NCBI GenBank assembly: GCA_028874365.1
Contig: JAPPJZ010000054.1
Span: 1 to 64,000, forward strand
DNA length: 64,000 nucleotides
Origin: Chloroflexota bacterium
GTDB taxonomy: Bacteria > Chloroflexota > Dehalococcoidia > Bin125
Direction of reading: 5' to 3'
The notes beneath the pieces were generated by a model, which saw only the letters and a list, made by a program, of their open reading frames with translations, did no database searches and was not told the origin of the DNA. The translations under genes were made by a program, and so were the position numbers. Shown here one piece after another: positions 52,557 to 61,597 of the stretch (the first letter of the stretch is position 1; every line of letters begins with the position of its first letter).

Positions 52557-54010
52557 ACGGTCGGATCCTCCGCTCGACGGAGCAGGTGAGACTCCGGCGG
52601 GGCGCTCAGAAGGCGACGCGCGTCGGCGGCGACCGAGAGAGAGCCGAGCACGACGATCAGGTCGCCGGCGTGAGCCTGGCGCCCGGCTGCGCTCAGCGCC
52701 GACCCGGGGTCGGCATGGGTGGTCACTCCGCCGCTCCATTCCGGGTCGACGAACGCGTCGGCGACCTGTTGCGGCGGACGGGCGCGGGGATGGTCGGAGG
52801 TGGTGGCGTAGACGTGGGCGCTTCGGGTCTGAATGATGTTGGCCATGTCGGACAGCGCCTTGTCGCCCAGGACCCCGAAGATCACGTGGAGTTGGTCATG
52901 AGGGAAGTAGTCGCGGCATGCGTCGAGCGCGCGTTGGACCGACTCGGCGTTGTGTGCGCCGTCGATCACGACCTTCGGGGGGCCACCGGGATCGTTGGCG
53001 ACGAACGACTCCGGCAACTCAAACGGCTCGAGCCGAGCCGGCCAGCGGACCGTGGCCAGGCCTCGATGCAGCGCCTCGGACGGGACCGAGACGACGCCGG
53101 CAGCGTTGAGGGCGTCGATCGTTGCAATCGCGGTCACCGCGTTGTCTATCTGGTGGCTGCCCAGCAGGGGCAAGAGGTGCATGGCCGAGGGCTCTTCCCC
53201 GGGGCGCGGGTTGCGTCTCGAGAGGCGGAACCACTGGCCCCACGGTTCGACACCTGCGGGCTCGGTGGCATAGTCGGCGCCCACGTCAACAAGCGACACC
53301 GGGACATCGTCGGCGGCATTTCTGACCACCGCGGCCGCCTCCTCGTAGCGCTGACGCGCGAGGACCGCCGTACGGCAGGCGGCGCTGATGATGCCGGCCT
53401 TCTCCGAGGCGATCTGCGTGATCTTGTCGCCCAGGATGTCGGTGTGCTCGTGCGAGAGCGAGGCGATCACCGCGGCATCGGTGCGCGAGAAGACGTTGGT
53501 GCTGTCGAGACGGCCGCCGAGCCCTACCTCGACGATCTGCACATCGACATCATGCGCGTGAAACGCGTGGAAGCCGAGCGCGGTCAGAATCTCGAAGGTG
53601 CTGATGTGGCCGGGATCTTCCTCTTGCTCCGCGTTGATCACGTGGCGTAGCTGCTCGCAGAGGCGGGCGAACTCGTCGTCCGGCAAGGGTGCTCCGAGTA
53701 TGCGGATTCGCTCGGAAAACTCATGCAGGTGGGGGCTGGTGAACAGGCCAGTGCGGAATCCGGCGGCGCGCAGGATCGATTCGATGATCGCCGCCGTCGA
53801 GCCCTTGCCCTTGCTACCGGCGATGTGGATCGTGGTGCGGCCGTGCTGTGGATCGGCCAGGCGGCGGAGGATCGATCGGATCCGGTCCAGCGCAAAATCG
53901 CCCTTCGATCGCCTCGGTCCCGAGCCGCGTTCGAAATCGGCGAACGACATCAGCCATTCAACGGCCTGCGAATAGTCGCTAATCGGCTCTTCGGCGGCGG
54001 TTGTCGACAT
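52553..54010 (-). CDS. folC: folylpolyglutamate synthase / dihydrofolate synthase
   Basis: This 485-residue Mur-ligase-like ATPase adds glutamate to folates. It shows the P-loop HIAGSKGKGSTAAIIESIL, FTSPHLHEFSERIRI, VEVGLGGRLDSTNVF, SHEHTDILG and the C-terminal VIDGAHNAESVQRALDACRDYFP. Start ATG 54010 has AGGGGA just upstream. It is coupled to fabF by ATGA. Confidence 0.94.
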   Translation of the reverse strand: MSTTAAEEPISDYSQAVEWLMSFADFERGSGPRRSKGDFALDRIRSILRRLADPQHGRTTIHIAGSKGKGSTAAIIESILRAAGFRTGLFTSPHLHEFSERIRILGAPLPDDEFARLCEQLRHVINAEQEEDPGHISTFEILTALGFHAFHAHDVDVQIVEVGLGGRLDSTNVFSRTDAAVIASLSHEHTDILGDKITQIASEKAGIISAACRTAVLARQRYEEAAAVVRNAADDVPVSLVDVGADYATEPAGVEPWGQWFRLSRRNPRPGEEPSAMHLLPLLGSHQIDNAVTAIATIDALNAAGVVSVPSEALHRGLATVRWPARLEPFELPESFVANDPGGPPKVVIDGAHNAESVQRALDACRDYFPHDQLHVIFGVLGDKALSDMANIIQTRSAHVYATTSDHPRARPPQQVADAFVDPEWSGGVTTHADPGSALSAAGRQAHAGDLIVVLGSLSVAADARRLLSAPPESHLLRRAEDPTV

Positions 54011-54179
54011 TTGTTCCCCTGTCAATCCACACTCCGCATCGAGGTGGTGTGCCTCGACCCAAGCTGGCCCGTTCAGGCGACCGTTTCATCGTACGCCACT
54101 TGATCAGGGGGTTTCAGGCTGCGACGATCCGCGCAACGGACACACTGCGCCGCTGCGGCGCGGAACGAGCGGGACTTCC

Positions 54180-55157
54180 ATGGCTGACGCAGGCGACTCG
54201 TTGAAGACACTGGCGGAGGTTGTCGCTGAGACGGCGCCGGCGGAACTCGTTGCCGACGGCTTTCTTACAGTGGTCTCCGCAATCGCGGATGGAGCCAAGC
54301 ACGTAAGCGGTTTGACCCGGCGCGCTGGGCTGGCTGGCATGCTTGGCGACACGGGCGAAGTCAACGTGCAGGGGGAGATTGTGCAGGTGCTCGACGCCGC
54401 CGGCACGGACGCCTTCGTGACCTCGTTGCGCGACTGCGGCGTGGTCGCCGCGCTGGCTTGCGAGGAACTCGAAGACGCGGTGTTCGTCTCCGATGCCGCT
54501 GATCATCCTTACATCGTTCTGTTCGATCCAGTCGACGGCTCGAACAACATCGATGTCGCGGTGACGATCGGCTCGATCTTCGCGGTGTACCGACGCAGCG
54601 ACGATTCGGCGGTGACCGAAACGTCATTGCTGCGCCCCGGGCGTGAACAGTGCGCGGCGGTGTATTTCGTCTACGGTTCGTCGACGGTGATGGTCGTCGC
54701 GACCGAGGGACGCGTGGACGGATTCACACTCGAACCGACCTCTGGCGAGTTCCTGCATTCCCACGATCAAATCCAGATACCTTCCCAGTGCGCCGCATAC
54801 TCCGTGAACGAAGGCAATCAAAGCAAGTGGTTCCCCGGTATGCAAGCGGCCGTTGCTGATCTGAGGGCCGAATACGGGCTGCGTTACGTTGGATCATTGG
54901 TCGCCGACTTCCACCGCGACCTGCTTAAGGGTGGAATCTTCCTCTATCCGGGCGATGTCAAGTCTCCAGGCGGCAAGCTGCGCCTCGGCTACGAGGCGAA
55001 CCCACTCTGTTTCGTCGCCGAACAGGCCGGTGGGGCCGGCACGACCGGTACCGAGCGCATCCTGGATGTGCAACCCAAGCTGCTGCATCAACGCACGCCG
55101 CTGATCGTGGGCAACGCCGATGTGGTCGAACGCGTCGTCGCCAAACTGGCCGAGTAG
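54180..55157 (+). CDS. fbp: fructose-1,6-bisphosphatase class I
   Basis: This 325-residue gluconeogenic enzyme has the metal-binding motif LFDPVDGSNNIDVAVTIGSIFAVYR, with CEELED upstream. The substrate region shows VGSLVADFHRDLLKGGIFLYPGD and GKLRLGYEANPLCFVAEQAGGAGTTG. Class I aldolase follows 49 bases later, so the pair forms a gluconeogenesis unit. Confidence 0.95.
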   Translation: MADAGDSLKTLAEVVAETAPAELVADGFLTVVSAIADGAKHVSGLTRRAGLAGMLGDTGEVNVQGEIVQVLDAAGTDAFVTSLRDCGVVAALACEELEDAVFVSDAADHPYIVLFDPVDGSNNIDVAVTIGSIFAVYRRSDDSAVTETSLLRPGREQCAAVYFVYGSSTVMVVATEGRVDGFTLEPTSGEFLHSHDQIQIPSQCAAYSVNEGNQSKWFPGMQAAVADLRAEYGLRYVGSLVADFHRDLLKGGIFLYPGDVKSPGGKLRLGYEANPLCFVAEQAGGAGTTGTERILDVQPKLLHQRTPLIVGNADVVERVVAKLAE

Positions 55158-55206
55158 TGCAAGCACCCTTCGACCCCCAGACCGAGTTCCTGAAAGGCGC
55201 AATCCG

Positions 55207-56217
55207 ATGAGCAATCCACTGCATGAGACCGCGCAAGCTCTCGCCGACCCGGGACGCGGCATTCTCGCCGCGGATGAATCCCTGCCGACGATCAAACGTC
55301 GCTTTGACTCGATTGGGCTCGAATCGACCGAGACCAACCGTCGTGACTGGCGCCAACTGCTGTTCACGTCCGAAGGGATCGGCGACTGGATCTCAGGGGT
55401 GATCCTGTTCGAGGAGACTTTGACCCAGAGCTCTTCTGACGGACGCTCGTTGGTGGAGGTGTTGACCTCGAACGGCGTGATTCCCGGGGTGAAGGTGGAC
55501 AAAGGGACAAAGGATCTGGCCGGGTCGCCCGACGAAACGATCACCGAAGGTCTGGACGGGCTGCGCGAGCGGCTGGAAGTCTACCGCGAGCAAGGCGCTC
55601 GCTTCACCAAGTGGCGAGCAGCGATAGCGATCGCCGATGGTCGTCCGACGGACTACTGCATCGACGTGAACGCTCATGCGCTGGCACGCTTCGCCGCGCT
55701 GTCGCAAGAAGCGGGCCTTGTGCCGCTGGTGGAGCCGGAGGTGCTGATGGACGGCGAACACGACATCGGCACATGCGCGGAGGCTACCGAAGCCGCCTTG
55801 CTCGCCACGTACGCCGCCCTTGCCGCACAGAACGTCGACCTACCAGGGACGCTGCTCAAGCCGAACATGGTGCTCTCGGGTAAGAGCGCTGCCGACCGCG
55901 CCCCGGCTGAAGTGGTTGCGTCCGAAACGCTGCGCGTGTTCGCCAACACCGTGCCCCCGGCAGTGCCGGGTTGCTTCTTCCTCTCCGGCGGCCAGTCGGA
56001 CGAGGAGGCGACCGTCAACCTGAACGCGATTAACGTGGCCGCCGCCGGCTCGTCCTCGGCTCCGTGGGAGCTGAGCTTCTCGTACGGTCGCGGACTGCAG
56101 GCGACGCCGCTTTCGGTCTGGGCAGGCAAGCCCGAAAACGTCGCCTCCGCCCAGGCCGCCTTCCAGGAGCGAGCCCGCCTGACGTCGGCGGCTCGCAAGG
56201 GCGAATACGCGGGCTAA
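55207..56217 (+). CDS. fructose-bisphosphate aldolase class I (animal/plant type)
   Basis: This 336-residue Schiff-base aldolase shows LADPGRGILAADESLPTIKRRFDSIGLESTETNRRDWRQLLF, GVIPGVKVDKGTKDLAGS, ARFTKWRAAIAI and the lysine in PGTLLKPNMVLSGK. The C-terminal end reads ARLTSAARKGEYAG. The family is typical of eukaryotes and scattered in bacteria. Start ATG 55207. It pairs with FBPase upstream. Confidence 0.95.
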   Translation: MSNPLHETAQALADPGRGILAADESLPTIKRRFDSIGLESTETNRRDWRQLLFTSEGIGDWISGVILFEETLTQSSSDGRSLVEVLTSNGVIPGVKVDKGTKDLAGSPDETITEGLDGLRERLEVYREQGARFTKWRAAIAIADGRPTDYCIDVNAHALARFAALSQEAGLVPLVEPEVLMDGEHDIGTCAEATEAALLATYAALAAQNVDLPGTLLKPNMVLSGKSAADRAPAEVVASETLRVFANTVPPAVPGCFFLSGGQSDEEATVNLNAINVAAAGSSSAPWELSFSYGRGLQATPLSVWAGKPENVASAQAAFQERARLTSAARKGEYAG

Positions 56218-56236
56218 CTCGGGGTACCAGAAACCA

Positions 56237-56866
56237 GTGCCCCACCGACTCCTGATCGCCACGGGCAACCCGGGCAAACTGCGCGAGTTTGGCGCGCTGT
56301 TTGACGCGCACGTCGAATCGGAGTGGGAACTCGTCGCACCGGCCGATGTTGGATTGAAGGGCTTCACCGTCGTCGAGGACGGCGACACCTATGCCGTGAA
56401 CGCGGGCCGCAAGGCGCGCTCCTATTCCAATGCCAGCGGATTGCCGGCCCTGGCCGATGATTCGGGGCTGGAGGTTGATGCACTCGACGGCGCGCCCGGC
56501 CTGTACAGCGCTCGATATGCTGGGGACGCAGCGGATGACGCCGCCAATCGGACCAAGCTGCTCCAGGCATTGGCGAACATCCCAACCGAGCAGCGAGCGG
56601 CCCGATTCCGCTGCGTGATTGCGCTCGCCTTTCCCTACACGACCAACGTGCGGTTGGGCGAGGGCGTGGTGGAAGGATCGATCGCGATGGACGAGCGCGG
56701 CGACCTGGGGTTCGGCTACGACCCGGTCTTCACGCTGCCCGACGGTCGGCGCATGGCGGAGCTGGATATGTCGGAGAAGAACGCGATCTCGCATCGCGCC
56801 CGAGCCCTGGCCGACGCGGCCTGGGCGCTCGACGTGATGGCTCAGACGCTGGATCAGAGCTCATGA
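56237..56866 (+). CDS. rdgB: non-canonical purine NTP pyrophosphatase
   Basis: This 209-residue Ham1-family enzyme removes ITP, dITP and XTP. It has LLIATGNPGKLREF, ALADDSGLEVDALDGAPGLYSARYAG, the GDLGFGYDPVFTLPDGRRMAELDMSEKNAISHRARAL signature and a short C-terminus. The start is GTG 56237. It overlaps moaA by ATGA. Confidence 0.95.
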   Translation: MPHRLLIATGNPGKLREFGALFDAHVESEWELVAPADVGLKGFTVVEDGDTYAVNAGRKARSYSNASGLPALADDSGLEVDALDGAPGLYSARYAGDAADDAANRTKLLQALANIPTEQRAARFRCVIALAFPYTTNVRLGEGVVEGSIAMDERGDLGFGYDPVFTLPDGRRMAELDMSEKNAISHRARALADAAWALDVMAQTLDQSS

Positions 56867-57894
56867 GTCGCGGGCTCGATGTTCCGGTCGACCGGCTGGG
56901 TCGCCGCTTCGCGGACCTGCGGGTTTCGGTCACCGATCGCTGCAACTTCCGCTGCCCATACTGCATGCCCAAGGAGATTTTCGGACCGGGCTACGAGTTC
57001 CTGCCGCGCTCGGCGATCCTGAGCTTCGAGGAGATTGTGCGCGTCGTCTCGATCTTTGGCCGGCTCGGTCTGCGCAAACTGCGCCTGACCGGCGGCGAAC
57101 CTACGGTGCGCGCCGAACTGCCGACGCTGATCGGAATGCTGCGCGAGACGCTGCCCGAGGTGGACATCGCGCTGACAACCAACGGCTCGCGCCTCGCGGC
57201 AATGTCCGAAGATCTGCAGGCAGCCGGACTCGACCGGGTCACCGTGAGCCTCGATTCGATTGACCCGGAGATCTGCCGCGAGATGAACGGCGTCGACTTC
57301 CCCCATGAGCGTGTGCTCGACGGCATCGACGCGGCTGCGGCCGCAGGGCTTGGACCGGTCAAGATCAACGCGGTGGTCAAGCGTGGTGTGAACGACGAAG
57401 GCATCGTCGACATGGCCCGCCACTTCCGCGGCACGGGGCACATCGTGCGCTTCATCGAGTACATGGACGTGGGCACGACCAACGGCTGGAAGCTAGACGA
57501 GGTCGTCCCGGCGCGGGAGATCATCCAGCGGTTGGCGCAGATCGAAGGACTGGAGCCGGTCGAGGCGGCCTACCAGGGCGAGGTGGCCAAGCGCTGGCGT
57601 TGGTCGGACGGCAGCGGCGAGATCGGCGTGATCACCTCTGTGACCGAGCCGTTCTGCGGTGACTGCACTCGAGCGCGGCTTTCGGCTGAGGGTTCGCTCT
57701 ACACCTGCCTGTTCGCTTCGGTCGGCCATGACCTGCGGGCGCAACTCCGTTCGGGCGCCTCGGACGATGAGCTACACGACCGCATCCAGGGCATCTGGAC
57801 GGCGCGCGAGGACCGCTACTCGGAGATGCGCGCCGCGATGACCGATGACCTGCCGGTGCTTGATCGGGTGGAGATGTCGCACATTGGCGGCTGA
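56863..57894 (+). CDS. moaA: GTP 3',8-cyclase
   Basis: This 343-residue radical SAM enzyme makes the first molybdenum-cofactor precursor from GTP. The N-terminal [4Fe-4S] motif is DRCNFRCPYCMP. Next come LTGGEPTVRAEL, ALTTNGSRLA and the second cluster site PFCGDCTRARLSAEGSLYTCLF. It ends MSHIGG with the conserved Gly-Gly tail needed for activity. It overlaps rdgB and moaC. Confidence 0.96.
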   Translation: MSRGLDVPVDRLGRRFADLRVSVTDRCNFRCPYCMPKEIFGPGYEFLPRSAILSFEEIVRVVSIFGRLGLRKLRLTGGEPTVRAELPTLIGMLRETLPEVDIALTTNGSRLAAMSEDLQAAGLDRVTVSLDSIDPEICREMNGVDFPHERVLDGIDAAAAAGLGPVKINAVVKRGVNDEGIVDMARHFRGTGHIVRFIEYMDVGTTNGWKLDEVVPAREIIQRLAQIEGLEPVEAAYQGEVAKRWRWSDGSGEIGVITSVTEPFCGDCTRARLSAEGSLYTCLFASVGHDLRAQLRSGASDDELHDRIQGIWTAREDRYSEMRAAMTDDLPVLDRVEMSHIGG

Positions 57895-58387
57895 GCAGAT
57901 ACCAGAGACGCAGCCGGAACTGAGTCACATTGACGCGCAGGGACGCGCGCGGATGGTTGATGTCGGCAACAAAGAGATCACCGAGCGGCGCGCCGTCGCC
58001 GAGGGCCGCGTGCTGATGCAGGCCAAAACGCTGGAGCTGATCCGCAATTCAGCATTGAAGAAGGGCGACGTGCTGGCGACGGGCGAGATCGCCGGCGTGA
58101 TGGCGGCGAAGCGGACGCACGAGCTGATCCCGCTCTGTCACCCGCTGATGCTGAACCAGGTGCTGGTCGAGCTGCGCCTGGTCGACGAGCCGCCGTCGGT
58201 CGAAATCCGGGCCGAGGTGCGCTGCTCGGGCAAGACCGGCGTCGAGATGGAGGCGCTGACCGCCGTCTCGGTCGCCGGACTCACGGTCTACGACATGGCC
58301 AAGGCGGTCGACCGCGGCATGCGGATCGACGCGGTGAGACTGCACGAGAAGGACGGCGGCCGCTCAGGCTCGGTGCGGCTGGAGTAG
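57884..58387 (+). CDS. moaC: cyclic pyranopterin monophosphate synthase
   Basis: This protein of about 167 residues acts with MoaA. Motifs are LSHIDAQGRARMVDVGNKEITERRAVAEG, KKGDVLATGEIAGVMAAKRTHELIPLCHPL and GVEMEALTAVSVAGLTVYDMAKAVDRGM. The likely start is TTG 57884 inside the end of moaA, with GGTGGAG 10 bases upstream. No ATG or GTG fits the conserved N-terminus. Confidence 0.95.
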   Translation: MAAEQIPETQPELSHIDAQGRARMVDVGNKEITERRAVAEGRVLMQAKTLELIRNSALKKGDVLATGEIAGVMAAKRTHELIPLCHPLMLNQVLVELRLVDEPPSVEIRAEVRCSGKTGVEMEALTAVSVAGLTVYDMAKAVDRGMRIDAVRLHEKDGGRSGSVRLE

Positions 58388-58394
58388 CCCCCGT

Positions 58395-59618
58395 TCAGTC
58401 GAGGTTGTAGACGCGCGCCGCGTTGCCGTGCAGAACCTTCTCCAGGATCTCCTCGGAGATGCCGCTGCTGTCAAACTTGCGATCCAGGTTCTCGCTGGCC
58501 GTCTCAGAGAACTCGAAGGCGCCCGGCGTGATGCTGGTCGGATGGGGGAAATCGGTCTCGTACATCACGTTGTCCTGGATCAGGTCGATCACGCGCAATG
58601 CGGAATCCTGCTCGAACCAGAAACTGCCGTAGACCTGACGGTAGAAGTACTCGCTAGGCAGCAGGTCGCGCTCGGGATGGGCCTTGTCGAGGCCGAGGTT
58701 GATCCATTGCCAGTCCATCGACTCGAGCAGGTAGGGGATGTAGCCAATCCCGCTCTCGACCGAGACGAAGTCGAGCTGGGGGAAGCGGTGGCAGAGTCCG
58801 GAGAAGATCACCTCTGATATCGCATCGGTGTTGCCGATGAAGCTCATGATCGTGACTTTGACCAGGTAGGTGGCCGGGTCGTAGCCGGGCCAGACGTGCA
58901 TGTCGCGTCCGGCGTCGACGTGGAAGGTGATCGGCAGCCCGGCGTCCTGCGTCGCATTCCAGATTGGATCCCAGTGCTCGTCGGCCAGGTAGGGCAGGTC
59001 GTAGCCGTCGGGCTGGTAGGTCATCATCACCGACTTGTGCCCGGCCGCCGCATTGCGTTCGATCTCCTCGACGCAGGCGGGTACATCCCAGAGCGGCAGG
59101 CTGACCTGGGCCAGCAGGCGATCCGGGTCGGCGCTGCACCAATCGGTCATGAAATCGTTGTAGGCACGGCAGCATTCCAGGGCCAGCTCGGGCTCGGATC
59201 GGGCGATGTTCAGATACTGCCGGCTGCCGCCAACGTTGGGGAACAGCAGGTTGGCGTGGACGCCCACCTGGTCCATGAGCTGGAGCCGGGCCTCGGCGTT
59301 CGTCGCCGCCGGGTGGGCTTGCTGCAGCGTGTGCGGATGCGCGGGCCAGTGTTCGTCGTGCCCGGACCAGGCCAGCAGCGCCGTGGGCATGCCGGGCTTA
59401 CCGTCGACGATCCAGATGTCGTCGGTAGCGCCGCGGTCGATCGAGACGCTCGCCACGATGGAGGTGTTGCCCGACGCGCCGGCGTCGGCGGCATTGACCA
59501 CGTGCGGGATGCGATCACCCCACTTCGAGGAGACGCGCGAGGTCCAGAGGTCCTCGGGTTCGGAGATGTGCGTGTCGACATCGATCACCTTGATGCGATC
59601 GGTGATGCCGGAAGTCAT
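58395..59618 (-). CDS. amidohydrolase family protein (amidohydrolase 2 type)
   Basis: This 407-residue TIM-barrel metallohydrolase starts KVIDVDTHISEPEDLW, giving the first metal motif (DxH). It continues with QVGVHANLLFPNVGG, CRAYNDFMTDWCSADPDRLLAQVSLPLWDVPACVEEIERNAAAGHKSVMM, PITFHVDAGRD, and MYETDFPHPTSITPG with the last acidic metal residue. This group includes decarboxylases and hydrolases of aromatic compounds; the substrate is unknown. It converges with moaC. Confidence 0.9.
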   Translation of the reverse strand: MTSGITDRIKVIDVDTHISEPEDLWTSRVSSKWGDRIPHVVNAADAGASGNTSIVASVSIDRGATDDIWIVDGKPGMPTALLAWSGHDEHWPAHPHTLQQAHPAATNAEARLQLMDQVGVHANLLFPNVGGSRQYLNIARSEPELALECCRAYNDFMTDWCSADPDRLLAQVSLPLWDVPACVEEIERNAAAGHKSVMMTYQPDGYDLPYLADEHWDPIWNATQDAGLPITFHVDAGRDMHVWPGYDPATYLVKVTIMSFIGNTDAISEVIFSGLCHRFPQLDFVSVESGIGYIPYLLESMDWQWINLGLDKAHPERDLLPSEYFYRQVYGSFWFEQDSALRVIDLIQDNVMYETDFPHPTSITPGAFEFSETASENLDRKFDSSGISEEILEKVLHGNAARVYNLD

Positions 59619-59716
59619 GAGCGGGCGCTTTCTCTACCGCGAGTCACGGCCTTCCGCAACTCGTTCGTGTAGAACGAGGGTAGAGATTTCAGCGCGCGCC
59701 GGTCGGAGGTTCGAGG

Positions 59717-60880
59717 TTAGCCGCCGGGGTTGACGAGCGACTCGAAGGCCTGGTTGCCGCGCAGGCTGTCGAAGTGGTCATCGGTCCGCGCCGCTTCGGC
59801 GTAGCGCGGGTTGAGCGCGGTCGCCTGGCGCAACGCGGCGACGGCATTGTCGGCCTGGCCCAGCTTGGCGGCGGCCGAGGCGAGGCCGTAGTGCGCCCCG
59901 GGCTGGTCCGGCTCGAGCCGCACGGCTGCCTGGAACGAGTCCAGCGCTTCCTGCGCGCGGTCTTCGTAGAGCAGGGTCAGACCGAGGTTGGTGTGCGCCG
60001 CGCCGTCGTCGGGTCGCAGCCTGAGCGCGTGGCGGAAGTCGCCTTCGGCCGTGTCGAAGTCACGACCGAACAGCCGCAGCAGCCCGCGGTTGACGTAGAT
60101 GTCGGGGTCGTCAGGCGCGAGTTCGATGGCGCGCTCGTAGTCGTTGGCCGCTTCCTCGGTGCGGTCGAGGCGCACCAACGCGTTGGCGCGGTTGTAGTAG
60201 GCAGCGGCCGAGTTGGCGTCGAGTTCGATCGCGCGGGCGTACTGGTTGACCGCGGCATCGTAGTTGCCGGCGCCGAAGTAGGCGTTGCCCTCGTCCAGGT
60301 GCGAGGCGGCGCTGCGGTCGGCCGGGATTGTCGGAGCGTCTGCCGGCTCGGCCGGCGGCGTTGGCGGCGTTGGTGGGGCGCTCGATGCCGGTGGCGCAGG
60401 CGGAGCCGGAGGCGGTTCGGGCGCGACCGTCGGAGCCGGTGGTGGCGGTGCGGCTGGTGGCGCGGACGCCGGAGGAGGCGCGGCCGGTTGGGCTGCGGCC
60501 GGAGGAGTCGGAGCTGGCGGCGCGGGAGGCGCGGGAGGCGGTGGTGGAACCGCGGCGGGCTGCGGCGGCGCAGGCGGTGGTTCGGGTGCTCGCGCGGGTG
60601 CAGGAGGAGGCGGTGCGGGCCGGCTCGGGGGTGGGGCTGGCGGAGCCGGGGCCATCACGGGGCCGGCCGAATCGCTGCCGCTGGCCTGCGCGATCTGCCG
60701 GGCCATCAATTCGGCCTGCTCGCGGCGTGCGCGTTCATTGCGCAGTTGCAGTTCGAGGTGGTCGATTCGCTCCTCGGTCAGCTCGCGCTCGAGTCGCTGC
60801 TGCGACTGCAGGGCGCGGTAGATCCAGATGATCGCGGCCCAGGGCAAGAGGACGCGCAGGACAAGGGCGATGAATTGCAA
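59717..60880 (-). CDS. membrane-anchored TPR protein with long Pro/Ala tract
   Basis: This 387-residue protein has an N-terminal membrane helix (FIALVLRVLLPWAAIIWIY), a coiled coil (ERELTEERIDHLELQLRNERARREQAELMARQI) and a Pro/Ala-rich stretch of about 110 residues. At least four TPR repeats follow (EGNAYFGAGNYDAAVNQYARAIELD, AYYNRANALVRLDRTEEAANDYERAI and similar). The Pro/Ala part likely forms an extended spacer. It is probably a scaffold at the membrane. It lies near the PP2C-like/propeller protein, but the two are divergent. Confidence 0.75.
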   Translation of the reverse strand: MQFIALVLRVLLPWAAIIWIYRALQSQQRLERELTEERIDHLELQLRNERARREQAELMARQIAQASGSDSAGPVMAPAPPAPPPSRPAPPPPAPARAPEPPPAPPQPAAVPPPPPAPPAPPAPTPPAAAQPAAPPPASAPPAAPPPPAPTVAPEPPPAPPAPPASSAPPTPPTPPAEPADAPTIPADRSAASHLDEGNAYFGAGNYDAAVNQYARAIELDANSAAAYYNRANALVRLDRTEEAANDYERAIELAPDDPDIYVNRGLLRLFGRDFDTAEGDFRHALRLRPDDGAAHTNLGLTLLYEDRAQEALDSFQAAVRLEPDQPGAHYGLASAAAKLGQADNAVAALRQATALNPRYAEAARTDDHFDSLRGNQAFESLVNPGG

Positions 60881-60930
60881 GGGAGTGCTCCTCTACTTCG
60901 CGGACCTCGCCGGATGGGCGATTGCGTGCC

Positions 60931-61362
60931 TCAGACGCTCTGTTGATCGAGTAGTTCGCTGACCGCATCGAGCCCGTTGATCGCGAGCGTCAGCCGGTCG
61001 TGGGATGACAGTGTCTCAAGCTCGACCAGCGTTTCATCGCGCATCGAAACCGGGTCGTTGGCGCCCAGGGTGGCCGCCGGACCCTCGTCGTCGAACGACA
61101 GTTGCAGCTCGCGCAGCGCGCCTTCCTCGGTGACGATCACGCAGCCGATATTGCGATCGCGCACACCGTCCGGCTCGACCTCCACGCCCATCGTGAAGAA
61201 CGCGCCCGGAAAGGGTGGGAACGGCCGCAGCTCAAGCGCCGCTTCGCGCAACAGCGCCTCAACCCGATCGGCCGCCGCATTGAGCGCTTCGTCCGCCATC
61301 CGCCGCCGCAGTTCGGTGCGAACGGCGCGCTGCGTCGCGGCGGAGGGATCGGTGTCGGACAT
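60931..61362 (-). CDS. unknown protein, 143 residues
   Basis: No family was recognised. The first half is helical (ATQRAVRTELRRRMADEALNAAADRVEALLREAALEL). The second half is beta-rich (GAFFTMGVEVEPDGVRDRNIGCVIVTEEGALRELQLSFDDEG). No membrane or signal segment is present. It lies 50 bases upstream of the TPR gene and is probably co-transcribed with it. Confidence 0.6.
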   Translation of the reverse strand: MSDTDPSAATQRAVRTELRRRMADEALNAAADRVEALLREAALELRPFPPFPGAFFTMGVEVEPDGVRDRNIGCVIVTEEGALRELQLSFDDEGPAATLGANDPVSMRDETLVELETLSSHDRLTLAINGLDAVSELLDQQSV

Positions 61363-61385
61363 CGTCTTCGCTCGTGCGGACCGAC

Positions 61386-61427
61386 TGGGTCGAACCGGTT
61401 GGGTCGAGCCGGCTGGGTCGAGATAGC
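61386..61427. repeat. three tandem 14-bp repeats
   Basis: TGGGTCGAACCGGT, TGGGTCGAGCCGGC and TGGGTCGAGATAGC follow each other directly. They lie just upstream of the start of the 143-residue protein gene (minus strand), in the divergent spacer. They could be regulator-binding sites or a simple duplication. Confidence 0.6.
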
Positions 61428-61597
61428 TCAGACGGCTGAACTATGAGTATACGCAGCAGTCGGGATTTGAACCGCTGCCCAATCGACGGAGGCGGGTGGC
61501 CCGGCGCCGGTCGTGCGCCGCATCGGATCTGTCCGAGGAATGGGTACGATAGATCCGGCGCGCGAGATTCGGTCGGGATGACGCACGAGACGAGCGC

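Noticed and set aside
61445-61530. complete tRNA gene on the minus strand
   Set aside because: Only a T-arm-like sequence is present. The T stem does not pair and no acceptor or anticodon stem can be drawn.
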